A stretch of DNA of 64,000 nucleotides from Clostridia bacterium (GCA_017537175.1 JAFYLH010000006.1:152896-216895), one strand, 5' to 3'; counted from the stretch's first letter, positions 27,646 through 36,736 are shown. The notes: generated by a model from the letters alone, not told the origin. Made by a program: numbers and translations.

Positions 27646-28807
27646 TGAGAAATTGTTCACCTATGATTTTTGCAATCTCTGCTAATTCCTCGGGAGGGAG
27701 AACGAGAGCAAAGCGAACATATCCCTCGCCTAAAGGACCAAAGGATATACCGGGAGTACAGATAACGCCTGTCTTTGCCGCAAGGTCGGTACAGAACTTC
27801 TGTGAGTCGGTATAACCCTTGGGCAGGGGAGCCCAAACGAACATCGTACCGTCGCTGTCGGGGATATCCCAGCCGTAGGGTCTCAGTCCGCCGCAGAGGG
27901 CATCACGGCGCTTTTGATATTCAAGGCATTGAGCCTTTACCATATCGCGGGGACCGCGGAGAGCCGCAATTGCTGCCTTCTGTATGGGGGTATACATACC
28001 AAAATCATACTGAGAGCGCAGCAGCTTCATAGCATCCACTACCTTCTTGTTGCCTATGAGGAAGGATATTCTCGCACCCGTAACATTAAAGGACTTGGAG
28101 AGCGAGAAGAACTCCGCACCTATCTCGGCTGCATCCGGGAAGGAAAGGAAGGAAAAGCCCTCTCTGCCGTCAAAGATTATATCAGAATATGCGTTGTCGT
28201 TTATGATGATGATATTATATTTTTTTGCGTACTCAATAACCTCGTTATATACCTCTCTTGTTGCTGCAGCCCCACAGGGGTTGGAGGGATAGGAGAGAAC
28301 TATATATTTAGCCTTGGTAAGCACCTCGGGGTCAATAAGATCAAGTCGGGGCATAAAGCCGTATTCCTTGATAAGGGGGTAGTACTCTACCTTTGCCTCA
28401 CCAAAATATGCGCCCGCTTCAAAGGCGGGATAACCCGGGTCGGGGAGCAGAACCACATCATCCTTGTCGCAAAGCGCCATACCCAGATGTCCCATACCCT
28501 CCTGACTTCCGTTGACCGCGGTGATCATATCGGGGGTTATTGTAACTCCAAAGCGGTCCTTATAATAATCGCAGACAGCCTCTAACAGCTCATCGCTTTC
28601 TCTGAGGGAGTATTTCCAGTTAACAGGCTCCTTTGCCGCCTCTACCAAAGCATCTATAATATGCTTTGGAGGCTCAAAGTCGGGAGTACCGATAAAAAGA
28701 TTATATACCTTGCGACCCTCGGCGATAAGCTTGTCCTTTTCGGCATTTATTGCCGCAAAAACACCTGTCTTAATTCCCTCAAGTCGGCTTGCGTGCTTTA
28801 TTTCCAT
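27641..28807 (-). CDS. PLP-dependent aminotransferase, class I/II
   Basis: 388-residue fold-type-I aminotransferase resembling LL-diaminopimelate and aspartate/alanine aminotransferases. It has NLFIGTPDFEPPKHI near the N-terminus, PNP-like DPGYPAF, LSYPSNPCGA, and the PLP-lysine region SLSKSFNVTGARISF near residue 235. The C-terminal Arg that binds the substrate carboxylate is in EGYVRFALVLP. The start has GGAG eight bases upstream and a promoter (28837-28865, minus). It stands alone, so the pathway cannot be told from context. Confidence 0.88.
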   Translation of the reverse strand: MEIKHASRLEGIKTGVFAAINAEKDKLIAEGRKVYNLFIGTPDFEPPKHIIDALVEAAKEPVNWKYSLRESDELLEAVCDYYKDRFGVTITPDMITAVNGSQEGMGHLGMALCDKDDVVLLPDPGYPAFEAGAYFGEAKVEYYPLIKEYGFMPRLDLIDPEVLTKAKYIVLSYPSNPCGAAATREVYNEVIEYAKKYNIIIINDNAYSDIIFDGREGFSFLSFPDAAEIGAEFFSLSKSFNVTGARISFLIGNKKVVDAMKLLRSQYDFGMYTPIQKAAIAALRGPRDMVKAQCLEYQKRRDALCGGLRPYGWDIPDSDGTMFVWAPLPKGYTDSQKFCTDLAAKTGVICTPGISFGPLGEGYVRFALVLPPEELAEIAKIIGEQFLK

Positions 28808-28836
28808 TGTATGTCTCCTTGTATGTTATGAATGTG

Positions 28837-28865
28837 ATTATAGCACAAGCCGGGGAACAATTCAA
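28837..28865 (-). promoter_or_regulatory. Promoter of the aminotransferase gene
   Basis: On the minus strand: TTGAAT (28865-28860), 17-base spacer, TATAAT (28842-28837). Confidence 0.75.
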
Positions 28866-28937
28866 TATCAAACAGGGCGAAAAACCGTATAAAATTAATA
28901 TAGATCGAGATTTATTATACCTGTTTGAGATCAGCTA

Positions 28938-28966
28938 TTGACCAAAAGCCCTTTGAGTGCTAAAAT
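28938..28966 (+). promoter_or_regulatory. Promoter of the leucine-rich surface protein gene
   Basis: TTGACC 28938-28943, 17-base spacer, TAAAAT 28961-28966. Confidence 0.75.
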
Positions 28967-28998
28967 GATAACATAAAACTATACATCGGGAGGCAAAA

Positions 28999-31473
28999 AT
29001 GTTTAAGAAGATAATCGCCGCAGTATTGGTAGTTATGATGCTTATGTCTGTGATGACAGGCTTTACTTCATCTGCGGCAACAGTCAAGTATTCGGGAACC
29101 AACGGTGGTCCTGATGTTCATTGGACTATTGACACCGACGGTCTTCTGTACCTTTACGGAAGCGGTGACACCTACGATTTTGAGGCACCCGCTTATGCGC
29201 CCTGGCACACCTACCGTAGTGAGATAAAGAGTATTCTTGTTCAGCACGGTGTTACCGGTGTAGGCAAGAACTGCTTTGTCAGTCTTAATCAGGTAACTGC
29301 GGTAACTCTTAGCTATACCGTTGCAAGGATAGGTGAGAGCGCATTCAATTCCTGTACGGCTCTGCCTTCTATAGGTCTGCCTCCTTCGGTGACATATATC
29401 GGTGACGGCGCGTTTATGTACTGTCAGTCGCTTACCAGCTTTACTGTTCCCGATTCTGTTACATATATCGGCAATCAGGTATTTGCCCGCTGTGACAATC
29501 TTCAGACTATCCACACAAGTGCTGCAAACCCCAACTATATCTGCGAGTACGGTGTTCTTTACAACAAGAACAAGACCGAGCTTATAGTATGTCCTGCAGG
29601 TACGACCCTTACAAGCTACAGCGTTCCCGCATCCTGTACCGCTATTGCATCCAATGCGTTTTACGGCTGTAAGAATCTTCAGAGTGTAACCCTGCCTGTG
29701 GGTATAACAGCTATTCCCGACAGCGCATTTTCCTTCTGTACCTCTCTTAAGGAGCTTAACTGTGCAGGGGAGATAAGCTATATAGGCAGTGCGGCATTTT
29801 CAAATTGCCAAGGTCTTGAGACCTTTAATATTCCCGCATCGGTTACAAAGATAAGCGACTTTGCATTCAATCATTGCTATGCATTGAAGAATATCACCAT
29901 CCCCGAGGGTGTAGATGAGATCGGTCAGTTTGCCTTCCAGTACTGCACCGCTCTTGAGTCTGTTTTGTTACCCTCTACCCTTACAACAATAAGAGAGGGT
30001 GCTTTCAAGACTACCACAGCACTTTCTTATATCGAGATCCCCTCAAATGTTACCTTGATCGAAAAATATCTCATAGAGGAAAACCCCGATACATATATCA
30101 AATGCTCTATCTTTGATTACGCTTATGACTATGCTATGGGCAGCGGCTATAAGGTTGAGACCTACGAGACTGTTGAATCTGTTTCGGTAAACACAATGCC
30201 GGATAAGACCGTCTACGGTCTTGCAGCCGAGGCACTTGATATGACAGGCTTTACCCTTAATCTCCACCTTACAAACGGAGAGATAAGAGTGATCGATGCT
30301 TATTATATCACATCAAGTCCCGACTTTACGGTAGGCGGAGAGCAGAGCGTTACCGTAACCTACGGCGATTTCACAACATCCTTTGATATCTTTGTTGATG
30401 AAACAATGATCACCTACCCCGAGTCGGATCACCCCTACCATTCCTGGGGATATGTGGAATGGACATTCCAATATCCGGGTCACGCTGACTCACTTCTTGT
30501 GACCTTCTCGGAGGATACTCTCCTTGAGGGCTATGACAACCTTGAGCTTTATAATGTCAAGAGCGGTTCAAAGTGGTTTGATACAGACGAGCTTGCGGGC
30601 AGGACTGTTGAGACCTCGGGCGACAGCTTCAGAATAGTTATCCGTTCAAACGGAGGAGAAAAGACCTACGGCTTTAAGATCACAAACATAGTACCTGTTT
30701 GCGATTGCTTTGATGCCTATGTTGACGGAGTAGAGCTGAGCGTTGAATATAAGAAGAGTGATATCAAGGATATCTTTGTGGCAAAGGGTGAATATACCAC
30801 CTACACAGAGGTAAACAAGAATAAGATAGTCCGCCTTACCGAATCTAAGCTTTCTTCTGCATCGAAGTATAATTACACCCTGCCCGGCTCGGGTACTTAT
30901 ACCGTTCTTTTCAGAACCACCGACGGAAGGGTAGAGATAAAGTATGTAACAGTTGACGTAGTCGAGCCTGTGTTTACTCCCAACGGCTTACAGCTTAATG
31001 TGGCAAATCTTGATGGCATCAAGGTTATAAGAACCGCCTCGGGTGTTCACAAATCTGCCGCTTCCATAAAGCGCACCGAGGGTGCAAGAGCCTTTACCGC
31101 AAAGGGTGTGCTTGCAGGTGTGGATGATTATACCATCCAGTACAGAGAAAGCGGTATCGTTACCGTTGCGGTATGCTACCAAAACGGTTATACTGCATAC
31201 TATGTGTATGATGTAACCGCAAAGACCCCCGAAATGACCCAAAGCGGAAATAAGGTTATCTTTACCAACCTTGACGGTCTTAAGGTCGTAAGATATGCTC
31301 CAGGTGAATATGCTACCTCTTCCGAGATAAAGAGAGCCTCCGGAGCTGTGGCAATCATGCCCACAAAGATATCAGACGGAGCGATAACCGTTACACTCAA
31401 AGCCGGCACATATACCTTCTGTGTGCAGTATGACGATGAAAGTTATAATTATTACACCGTAACGGTGGATTAA
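28999..31473 (+). CDS. Secreted BspA-like leucine-rich-repeat protein with C-terminal triple module
   Basis: 824 residues. Signal peptide to about residue 27 (TGFTSSAA). Residues 85-370 are LRR_5/BspA-type repeats: units such as VTYIGDGAFMYCQSLTSFTV and ITAIPDSAFSFCTSLKEL, each with IG-AF-C-L spacing. These are found in surface proteins that bind host or matrix proteins. An Ig-like (Big_3 type) domain follows near 390-460 and a CUB-like beta region near 470-570. From about residue 572 to the end there are three tandem units of about 85 residues, each with a core like LDGLKVVRYAPGEYATSSE and a closing TYTVLF/TIQYRE/TFCVQY strand. The same unit occurs in the protein at 57491. No sortase motif or SLH domain is seen, so the C-terminal units may serve attachment. 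GGGAGG precedes the ATG. Confidence 0.85.
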   Translation: MFKKIIAAVLVVMMLMSVMTGFTSSAATVKYSGTNGGPDVHWTIDTDGLLYLYGSGDTYDFEAPAYAPWHTYRSEIKSILVQHGVTGVGKNCFVSLNQVTAVTLSYTVARIGESAFNSCTALPSIGLPPSVTYIGDGAFMYCQSLTSFTVPDSVTYIGNQVFARCDNLQTIHTSAANPNYICEYGVLYNKNKTELIVCPAGTTLTSYSVPASCTAIASNAFYGCKNLQSVTLPVGITAIPDSAFSFCTSLKELNCAGEISYIGSAAFSNCQGLETFNIPASVTKISDFAFNHCYALKNITIPEGVDEIGQFAFQYCTALESVLLPSTLTTIREGAFKTTTALSYIEIPSNVTLIEKYLIEENPDTYIKCSIFDYAYDYAMGSGYKVETYETVESVSVNTMPDKTVYGLAAEALDMTGFTLNLHLTNGEIRVIDAYYITSSPDFTVGGEQSVTVTYGDFTTSFDIFVDETMITYPESDHPYHSWGYVEWTFQYPGHADSLLVTFSEDTLLEGYDNLELYNVKSGSKWFDTDELAGRTVETSGDSFRIVIRSNGGEKTYGFKITNIVPVCDCFDAYVDGVELSVEYKKSDIKDIFVAKGEYTTYTEVNKNKIVRLTESKLSSASKYNYTLPGSGTYTVLFRTTDGRVEIKYVTVDVVEPVFTPNGLQLNVANLDGIKVIRTASGVHKSAASIKRTEGARAFTAKGVLAGVDDYTIQYRESGIVTVAVCYQNGYTAYYVYDVTAKTPEMTQSGNKVIFTNLDGLKVVRYAPGEYATSSEIKRASGAVAIMPTKISDGAITVTLKAGTYTFCVQYDDESYNYYTVTVD

Positions 31474-31486
31474 ATGCAAAATTACG

Positions 31487-31521
31487 GAGGCTTTTCGACC
31501 TTGTGTCGAAAAGCTTCTTTT
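31487..31521 (+). terminator. Terminator after the leucine-rich protein gene
   Basis: GAGGCTTTTCGAC pairs with GTCGAAAAGCTTC (one G-U) around a short loop, followed by TTTT. Confidence 0.8.
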
Positions 31522-31557
31522 AATTTACAACTAAACTTTAATGAGAGCGCTGATAAG

Positions 31558-31700
31558 CCTCCCTTGCCTAAAGGGAGGGGGACCATAGAAACGAACACTT
31601 TAGGTGTTCGTTTCTATGGTGGAGGGATATCACCATTTAGCTGAACTATATGGGGTATATCGCTTCACCACAGGTGAACTTGTGGTTGTTCTACTCGTGG
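31558..31700. repeat. Intergenic palindrome cluster with a perfect 17-base stem
   Basis: CCTCCCTT-GCCTA-AAGGGAGG (31558-31578) is followed by a perfect inverted repeat of 17 bases per arm (31582-31598 with 31604-31620, loop TTTAG), then GGTG-GAGGGATAT-CACC and an ACCACA/TTGTGGT hairpin up to about 31690. The remaining bases to 31771 hold no gene. The nested layout is that of a genome-wide structured intergenic repeat. Confidence 0.7.
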
Positions 31701-31771
31701 TTTACTTATATTCCCTTGAAAAACAGACGGGGATATAATAAAATATAATCATCAAATACAGGGAGGCTGTT

Positions 31772-33190
31772 ATGAGAGAATATAACTTCGGACATTTTTT
31801 GTATATTCTTCGCTCGGATGCGGGACTTACTCAGTTTCAGCTTGGCAAGCTTGTCGGAGTGTCTGACAAAGCGGTATCAAAATGGGAAAACGGTGTGTCA
31901 AAACCTCAAAGAGACATTTTATATAAGCTCAGCGAAGTGCTTGGAGTAAGTATAGATGAGCTTCTGTCTTGCAAATATCATTCCTGTGAAAACGAGAATG
32001 TAAAAGGTGTATTTGCAACGAGAAAACAACTGTGGAGTAAAGCACTTGATGCTATGCACAATCGTTACAGTGAGTTTGTACCTATAGAGATACTTAACAG
32101 GTTTTTATCAGAGAAGGCGGACATCGAAAATACGGATATGATCGTATATTTTGATTTTCTGTCAGCTCTTGTGAGCGAAGCGAAGAAAAACGGTGAACAT
32201 ATCCGTATCAAAGGCGGTGTCGCTTCCTCCTTTGTTGCTTATCTTATGGGCGCAACAGAGGTAAATCCGCTAAAACCTCACTATTACTGTCCCGATTGTA
32301 AAAGGGTGATATTTGATGATCGGGTAAAGAGCGGCTGGGATCTTCCGAGTATAAATTGTTCCTGTTCTAAGACTATGAGATCTGACGGACACGGTATTCC
32401 CTTTGAGGTATACCACAGCGACATACAGCGAAACATAGCTCTTGCCGTGGATGTGTCCCCGGAGTTTTTATTGTCGGCTAAAAAATGTGCCGAGGAGTAT
32501 TTTAAGGAGTGTAAGATCAAAACAGAAGAACGTGACGGGCATATCTGTATGATCACGGTGACTACTCAGAAATCGGAACAGAGAATATTATTTTTTGCCG
32601 ATGATGAATTGGCACACTATAAGCTGCTGGAAGAGAGAACGGCAACCTCATTTGACCGGGTCAGATTTGATACAGCGGATATTTTACGGGAATTTCAAAA
32701 GGGCAATACCGACGGTATTACAGAATTCAAATCCACCTTTACAAAAAATATGTTGGAGAAGGTTTCGCCAAGCTTATTTAATGATTTAATACAGATATCA
32801 GGATTGTCTCACGCTGTCGGCGGTTGGCGTGATAATGCAGAAGCTTTGATACAGCAAGGCTTTTCTATCGGTGAGACTATTGCTTACCGTGATGATGTGT
32901 TCAATTATGTTCGGAAACGGATGATAAGCAAAGGATTTACAGATACAGGATTTGCTTATAAGGTCATGGAGGATACACGCCGAGGTGTTTATTCAAAAAA
33001 CGGTATTCCCGATGAGGTGGAACATCACTTAAGAGCTGTTGGTACGGAAGATTGGTTTGTCGATTCTGTCGGTAAGATCGGATATCTATTTCAAAAGGCC
33101 CACGGAATATCTTATGTCAGAACAGCTGTAATATTGATGTGGTATAAGCTTCATTATCCTAAGGAATTTAACGAAATTATGATGTTATAA
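31772..33190 (+). CDS. XRE-family HTH protein fused to a polymerase-dead PolC-like domain
   Basis: 472 residues. Residues 8-64 are an XRE helix-turn-helix (AGLTQFQLGKLVGVSDKAVS, KWENGVSKP). The rest is not a usual effector domain: it follows the core of Firmicute DNA polymerase III PolC in order. Seen are KGGVASSFVAYLMGATEVNP (148-167; PolC has RGSVGSSFVA..TEVNP), HYYCPDCK with later CSC (170-198; the PolC zinc site), DGHGIPFE (205-212), LFNDLIQISGLSHAVGGW (335-352) and KAHGISYVRTAVILMWYKLHYP (442-463, the KAHA-AY segment). Where PolC has the catalytic PDIDLNFS, this protein reads IALAVDVS, so both aspartates are Ala. Exonuclease and PHP parts and most of the palm are absent. Inferred: a DNA-binding, non-polymerising protein. 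GGGAGG precedes the ATG. Confidence 0.8.
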   Translation: MREYNFGHFLYILRSDAGLTQFQLGKLVGVSDKAVSKWENGVSKPQRDILYKLSEVLGVSIDELLSCKYHSCENENVKGVFATRKQLWSKALDAMHNRYSEFVPIEILNRFLSEKADIENTDMIVYFDFLSALVSEAKKNGEHIRIKGGVASSFVAYLMGATEVNPLKPHYYCPDCKRVIFDDRVKSGWDLPSINCSCSKTMRSDGHGIPFEVYHSDIQRNIALAVDVSPEFLLSAKKCAEEYFKECKIKTEERDGHICMITVTTQKSEQRILFFADDELAHYKLLEERTATSFDRVRFDTADILREFQKGNTDGITEFKSTFTKNMLEKVSPSLFNDLIQISGLSHAVGGWRDNAEALIQQGFSIGETIAYRDDVFNYVRKRMISKGFTDTGFAYKVMEDTRRGVYSKNGIPDEVEHHLRAVGTEDWFVDSVGKIGYLFQKAHGISYVRTAVILMWYKLHYPKEFNEIMML

Positions 33191-33245
33191 ATTGATGACT
33201 ATTCTGTTTCCCATAAAACAAGAAACAAATTCCCGTTGTGTGCTA

Positions 33246-33274
33246 TTCACAAACAGATACCGCCGTGATACAAT
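33246..33274 (+). promoter_or_regulatory. Promoter of the second XRE gene
   Basis: TTCACA 33246-33251, 17-base spacer, TACAAT 33269-33274. Confidence 0.55.
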
Positions 33275-33314
33275 ATAAACACAGACCGGTTTGACTATAT
33301 TATCGGAGGTAGTT

Positions 33315-34454
33315 ATGAATCTTAAATTCGGAGAAAATCTTAGAAAATACCGACTTAATGCGGGACTGACACAGGAGCAGCTGGCTGATATATTCGGTGT
33401 ATCTCTGCAATCTGTCAGCCGTTGGGAAAACGCTCAAAAAGCATCCTATCCTGATATAGAGCTGTTATGCAGTATAGCCCGCCATTTTGGTGTGAGTGTG
33501 GATACCCTTTTGGGAAACAACGGTACCCAAAGTGTCGATTGGGGTGAATACGACCGTATGGGATCGGCCGCAGAAAAATATGATTTTTTAATCAAACACA
33601 AGAAGTATGATCCCGACAATCACGACATAGATTGGCAGTTATGCTGGGTTACGACCGAATTGTTGGACGACCCGGCGGCCGTGGAGGCGGGGCTCGCCTC
33701 AGCCAAGCGGCTTTTGAAGGAGTCAAAGAATATACAGTTCAGAAGCGAAGCCGCTACTACACTTCTTGCGTTATGTCCAAAAGAAGAGCTGGATGACTAT
33801 ATTAACGAGTATTTCCACGGTAGAACCGGTTCTGTGTACGGACGTCTCAAACTAAGGTGTAATATACGTCGTGATTATGAAATGCTTGAAATACTGCGAA
33901 AGGACCATCTTATATATCTGATCGAATATTCACTTAGAAGCGATCTTACGGTGTGCGATGAAAACGGAAATGTAGACGATGAAATCGAAATTGAGAAATT
34001 TCGTATTCAGCTAAAGATATGTGACCTTATATGCGGTATAAATAATCCCCAATATGAAATAATCGGAGACGGCGAGATAGATCTGTGGTCGGGCTACAGA
34101 GTAAGCAGAGGCTTGAGATTGGCAAAGCTCTATTACCGTATAGGCGAAAGCGGCAAGGCAGATAAGATTCTTCTTGAGGTTATTGATTTTATCGAGAAGA
34201 TATGGAGTATTCCCGAAGGCACGGTCCTTACGTACCGTTCTCCATTTTTCGATGAAATCGAAGCAAAGGTCGAGTTCCGTGAATATAACAACAAGAAATT
34301 TATAACCGCGATGCATGATTCCTATTTTTACGTTGAACAGGGTCTTTGGTTCACACCGGAATTATTATACGAGATCATTTCCGATACCGTAAAAGAGCAC
34401 CCGGATAACGAAATACTATCATCGGTTTATCAAAGAATAAAAGCACTTGTGTAA
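33315..34454 (+). CDS. XRE-family transcriptional regulator with helical C-terminal domain
   Basis: 379 residues from the ATG at 33315, chosen because GGAGG (33305-33309) fits it; a start at 33291 would lie before the ribosome site. Residues 5-60 are an XRE helix-turn-helix (AGLTQEQLADIFGVSLQSVS then RWENAQKASYPDIELL). The remaining 300 residues are mostly alpha-helical, acidic, and resemble the TPR-like tails of Firmicute XRE regulators (SAKRLLKESKN, LAKLYYRIGESGKADKILLE). Ligand and targets unknown. Follows the XRE-PolC fusion gene with its own promoter. Confidence 0.8.
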   Translation: MNLKFGENLRKYRLNAGLTQEQLADIFGVSLQSVSRWENAQKASYPDIELLCSIARHFGVSVDTLLGNNGTQSVDWGEYDRMGSAAEKYDFLIKHKKYDPDNHDIDWQLCWVTTELLDDPAAVEAGLASAKRLLKESKNIQFRSEAATTLLALCPKEELDDYINEYFHGRTGSVYGRLKLRCNIRRDYEMLEILRKDHLIYLIEYSLRSDLTVCDENGNVDDEIEIEKFRIQLKICDLICGINNPQYEIIGDGEIDLWSGYRVSRGLRLAKLYYRIGESGKADKILLEVIDFIEKIWSIPEGTVLTYRSPFFDEIEAKVEFREYNNKKFITAMHDSYFYVEQGLWFTPELLYEIISDTVKEHPDNEILSSVYQRIKALV

Positions 34455-34505
34455 AATAAGTCGGGTAAAGAATTAATGTATATGCGAATAATGAACGGTA
34501 ACACC

Positions 34506-34605
34506 GTAGGGAAGGCAGACCTCTGCCTTCCGAAATTATTATCTATCTACAAATCTTATTCCCATAATCCCAATAAAACGGAAGGCAGGGGTCTGCCTTC
34601 CCTAC
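34506..34605. mobile_element. About 100-bp MITE-like inverted-repeat element
   Basis: The arms CGTAGGGAAGGCAGACC... (from 34505) and its near-exact reverse complement ...GTCTGCCTTCCCTAC (to 34605) bound a 100-bp element. Each arm is itself a palindrome (GGAAGGCAGA/TCTGCCTTCC at 34510-34531; GGAAGGCAG/CTGCCTTCC at 34580-34601). No coding capacity. Size, terminal inverted repeats and intergenic position suggest a miniature element. No target-site duplication could be made out. Confidence 0.55.
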
Positions 34606-34643
34606 ACAGCTAAACATTAATTTGTCGTAATAAAAGAACATAA

Positions 34644-34695
34644 AAAACCGCTGTATTTAGGTACTAAATGTACTTAACCACAGCGGTTTTGTTTT
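34644..34695. terminator. Terminator of the folT-folC operon (works on both strands)
   Basis: AAAACCGCTGT (34644-34654) pairs with ACAGCGGTTTT (34680-34690) around a 25-base loop that can fold further. T runs follow on both strands; it lies just after folC on the minus strand. Confidence 0.75.
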
Positions 34696-34711
34696 ATATC
34701 AATTTAGAAAC

Positions 34712-35959
34712 TTATTTATGCTTTTCAAGTGCGTCAACAAATTCTTTATACATATACAGACTTCCCAAGCCTAAAAGCGGTCTGTTTTCTTTTTTTGAGT
34801 CGGAATATGCCTTTTCCATAGCTTTATCCATACTCTCAAAGGCATAAGCGGTAACACCCTGCTTTTCAAAGGCTTCTGCGTATTTATCTGCGGGCAGGGA
34901 ACGGCTGTTGTCGGGAGTGACGCAGTAGACCTTGTCTGCAATAAGCGCAATACGGGAGGCGATATAATCATAATCCTTATCCGCCATAACTCCGCTTAAA
35001 ATATTTATCTTACCCTCAAAAAGCTCCTGTACGGTAGAAACTGCCGCATCCACTCCCTGGGGGTTGTGTCCTCCGTCATAGATGACTGTAGGCTCGCTCG
35101 AAAGCACCTCAAACCTTGCAGGCCAGGTGGTCTCGCATATACCCTTGTGTATTGCCTCGCGGTCGATACTCAGCATTTCGGCACAGCTTATGGCAAGCAT
35201 AGCGTTTCTTGGCTGATAGCCGCCCACAAGCTTTAATTTAAAGGGCTTACGGTAGCCTGTAACATAGAAAAAAGCTCCGTTAAGGGAAAGGGAAACATCC
35301 CTTAATCTGCTGTAATCACAGGGGCGGGCAAGGGAAGAGGTATCTTCTATTATTTTTGCACAGCTCTCGGGCATACTGCCGTATATCACGGGACAGCCTT
35401 CCTTTATGATTCCCGCCTTTTCTTTAGCTATCTTTTCGACCGTATCACCGAGGAAGGCCGTATGGTCAAGGGCGATACCTGTTATGACAGACAAAAGCGG
35501 CTTTTTTATTATATTGGTAGAATCAAGCCTTCCGCCCATACCGCATTCAAGGACTACGATATCGCATTTCTGTTCGTAGAAATAGAGAAATCCTGCGGCG
35601 GTTATAAGCTCAAACTCGGTTGGCGGATCGTCCATAGAGTCCGCAAGAGGCTTTATAACCTCAATGATATGTGCAAGGTCGTCATCCGATATAGGCTTGC
35701 CGTTTACCGCCATACGCTCATTGAAGCGGTAAACAAAGGGCGAGGTAAAGGTGCCGACCCTGTATCCCGCATTTACAAGAATATTTGTCAGCATCGAGGA
35801 GGTAGAGCCCTTGCCGTTGGTTCCTGCAATATGGATAAACTTCATTTTATCCTGAATATTATCCATTTTATTGCAAAGCTCGGTTATGCGCTCCAGCCCC
35901 GGACGGCTGCCAAGCCAGCATATGGAATGTATATATTCAATAGCTTCGTTATATGTCAT
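34712..35959 (-). CDS. folC: Folylpolyglutamate synthase / dihydrofolate synthase
   Basis: Adds glutamate to (dihydro)pteroate or tetrahydrofolate using ATP, retaining folates in the cytosol. 415 residues with the Mur-ligase-type P-loop GTNGKGSTSSML near residue 46, the second motif LECGMGGRLDSTNI near 140, HTAFLGDT near 170 and the C-terminal VIYDGGHNPQGVDAA near 295. Its start overlaps the folT stop (ATGA), so the two are translationally coupled and share the THF riboswitch. Length is typical. Confidence 0.94.
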   Translation of the reverse strand: MTYNEAIEYIHSICWLGSRPGLERITELCNKMDNIQDKMKFIHIAGTNGKGSTSSMLTNILVNAGYRVGTFTSPFVYRFNERMAVNGKPISDDDLAHIIEVIKPLADSMDDPPTEFELITAAGFLYFYEQKCDIVVLECGMGGRLDSTNIIKKPLLSVITGIALDHTAFLGDTVEKIAKEKAGIIKEGCPVIYGSMPESCAKIIEDTSSLARPCDYSRLRDVSLSLNGAFFYVTGYRKPFKLKLVGGYQPRNAMLAISCAEMLSIDREAIHKGICETTWPARFEVLSSEPTVIYDGGHNPQGVDAAVSTVQELFEGKINILSGVMADKDYDYIASRIALIADKVYCVTPDNSRSLPADKYAEAFEKQGVTAYAFESMDKAMEKAYSDSKKENRPLLGLGSLYMYKEFVDALEKHK

Positions 35960-36492
35960 TTAGATATCATCCTTCGTATGGCATTACTTTTAACAATATA
36001 TGAAAGCAAACAGAATTCTATTACCGCTATTACCGTATAAAGAGGTATACGGGGGAGAACCTGGATAACAGGCATATGGTACCACAGCATAAGACCGATA
36101 GATTTAACTATCATATTTCCCATAATATGCGCCGTAAAAACAGACAGCAGTAATCTTGTAAAGGAGCTTTTGATGCGCAGTACTGACATAAGCCCCGACA
36201 TCAGTCCTACCAGACCTGCTCCTGCCGTGATCAACGGATTAATGCGGCCTAAACCGTAAAATGCAATTGAGCTTATGAGATCGGTACACAGACCAACCGC
36301 AAGACCTACCCAGGGGCCGAACATGAATCCGGCAAATATTATGGGCAGATTTTCAAATGTTATGCGTATACTGCCCTCGGGAAAAACGATCTTACATATA
36401 TATGCTATAGCTACTGCCATAGAGGTAAGTATTGCGGAGGTACACAGTACCTTGATACTGCCGAACAGTCTTATCCTGTTTTCTTTTTTCAA
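35956..36492 (-). CDS. folT: Folate ECF transporter S component
   Basis: Substrate-binding membrane subunit of an energy-coupling-factor transporter that takes up folates. 178 residues, about five to six hydrophobic segments (TSMAVAIAYICKIVFP, FENLPIIFAGFMFGPWVGLA, LLSVFTAHIMGNMIV), the size and pattern of FolT. The ATPase and T subunits are not nearby, as expected for group II ECF systems. The start is a TTG at 36492 with GGAGG ten bases upstream. A small hairpin (GCGGCAG/CTGCCGC) lies just ahead of the ribosome site. The THF riboswitch upstream supports the folate assignment. Confidence 0.9.
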   Translation of the reverse strand: MKKENRIRLFGSIKVLCTSAILTSMAVAIAYICKIVFPEGSIRITFENLPIIFAGFMFGPWVGLAVGLCTDLISSIAFYGLGRINPLITAGAGLVGLMSGLMSVLRIKSSFTRLLLSVFTAHIMGNMIVKSIGLMLWYHMPVIQVLPRIPLYTVIAVIEFCLLSYIVKSNAIRRMISK

Positions 36493-36634
36493 AATAAAAA
36501 TACCTCCTTTGCTCTGCGGCAGACTGCCGCTTTAGTAATCGAGAATTATCTTGATCGGTACATTATATTTTGCGCCCGATTTGAAGAATCCCGTAGCAAA
36601 AAAAGGTATAACAAAGAATATACGATTTCATATT

Positions 36635-36728
36635 GAAGCGGGATGCAGAGATCTCACCGCGGGCTTACCCTTCGTACACCGAACAACTCCCCGTTTCGGT
36701 GTCACTTCACGCGAGCTCTCTTACTCTT
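36635..36728 (-). ncRNA. Tetrahydrofolate (THF) riboswitch
   Basis: Read on the minus strand, the element begins GAAGAGTAAGAGAGCTCGCG and ends CTGCATCCCGCTTC. It shows the THF-I hallmarks in order: GAGTA after the first P1 strand, CTCGCGTGAAGTG, a hairpin of ACACCG/CGGTGT, TACGAAGGGTAAGCC, and CGCGGTGAGA..TGCATCC. AGAG..CTCGCG pairs with CGCGGTGAG..CTCT, and GAAG pairs with CTTC at the ends. It lies between a consensus promoter and folT-folC, the standard target. Confidence 0.92.
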
Positions 36729-36736
36729 CACCGCAA

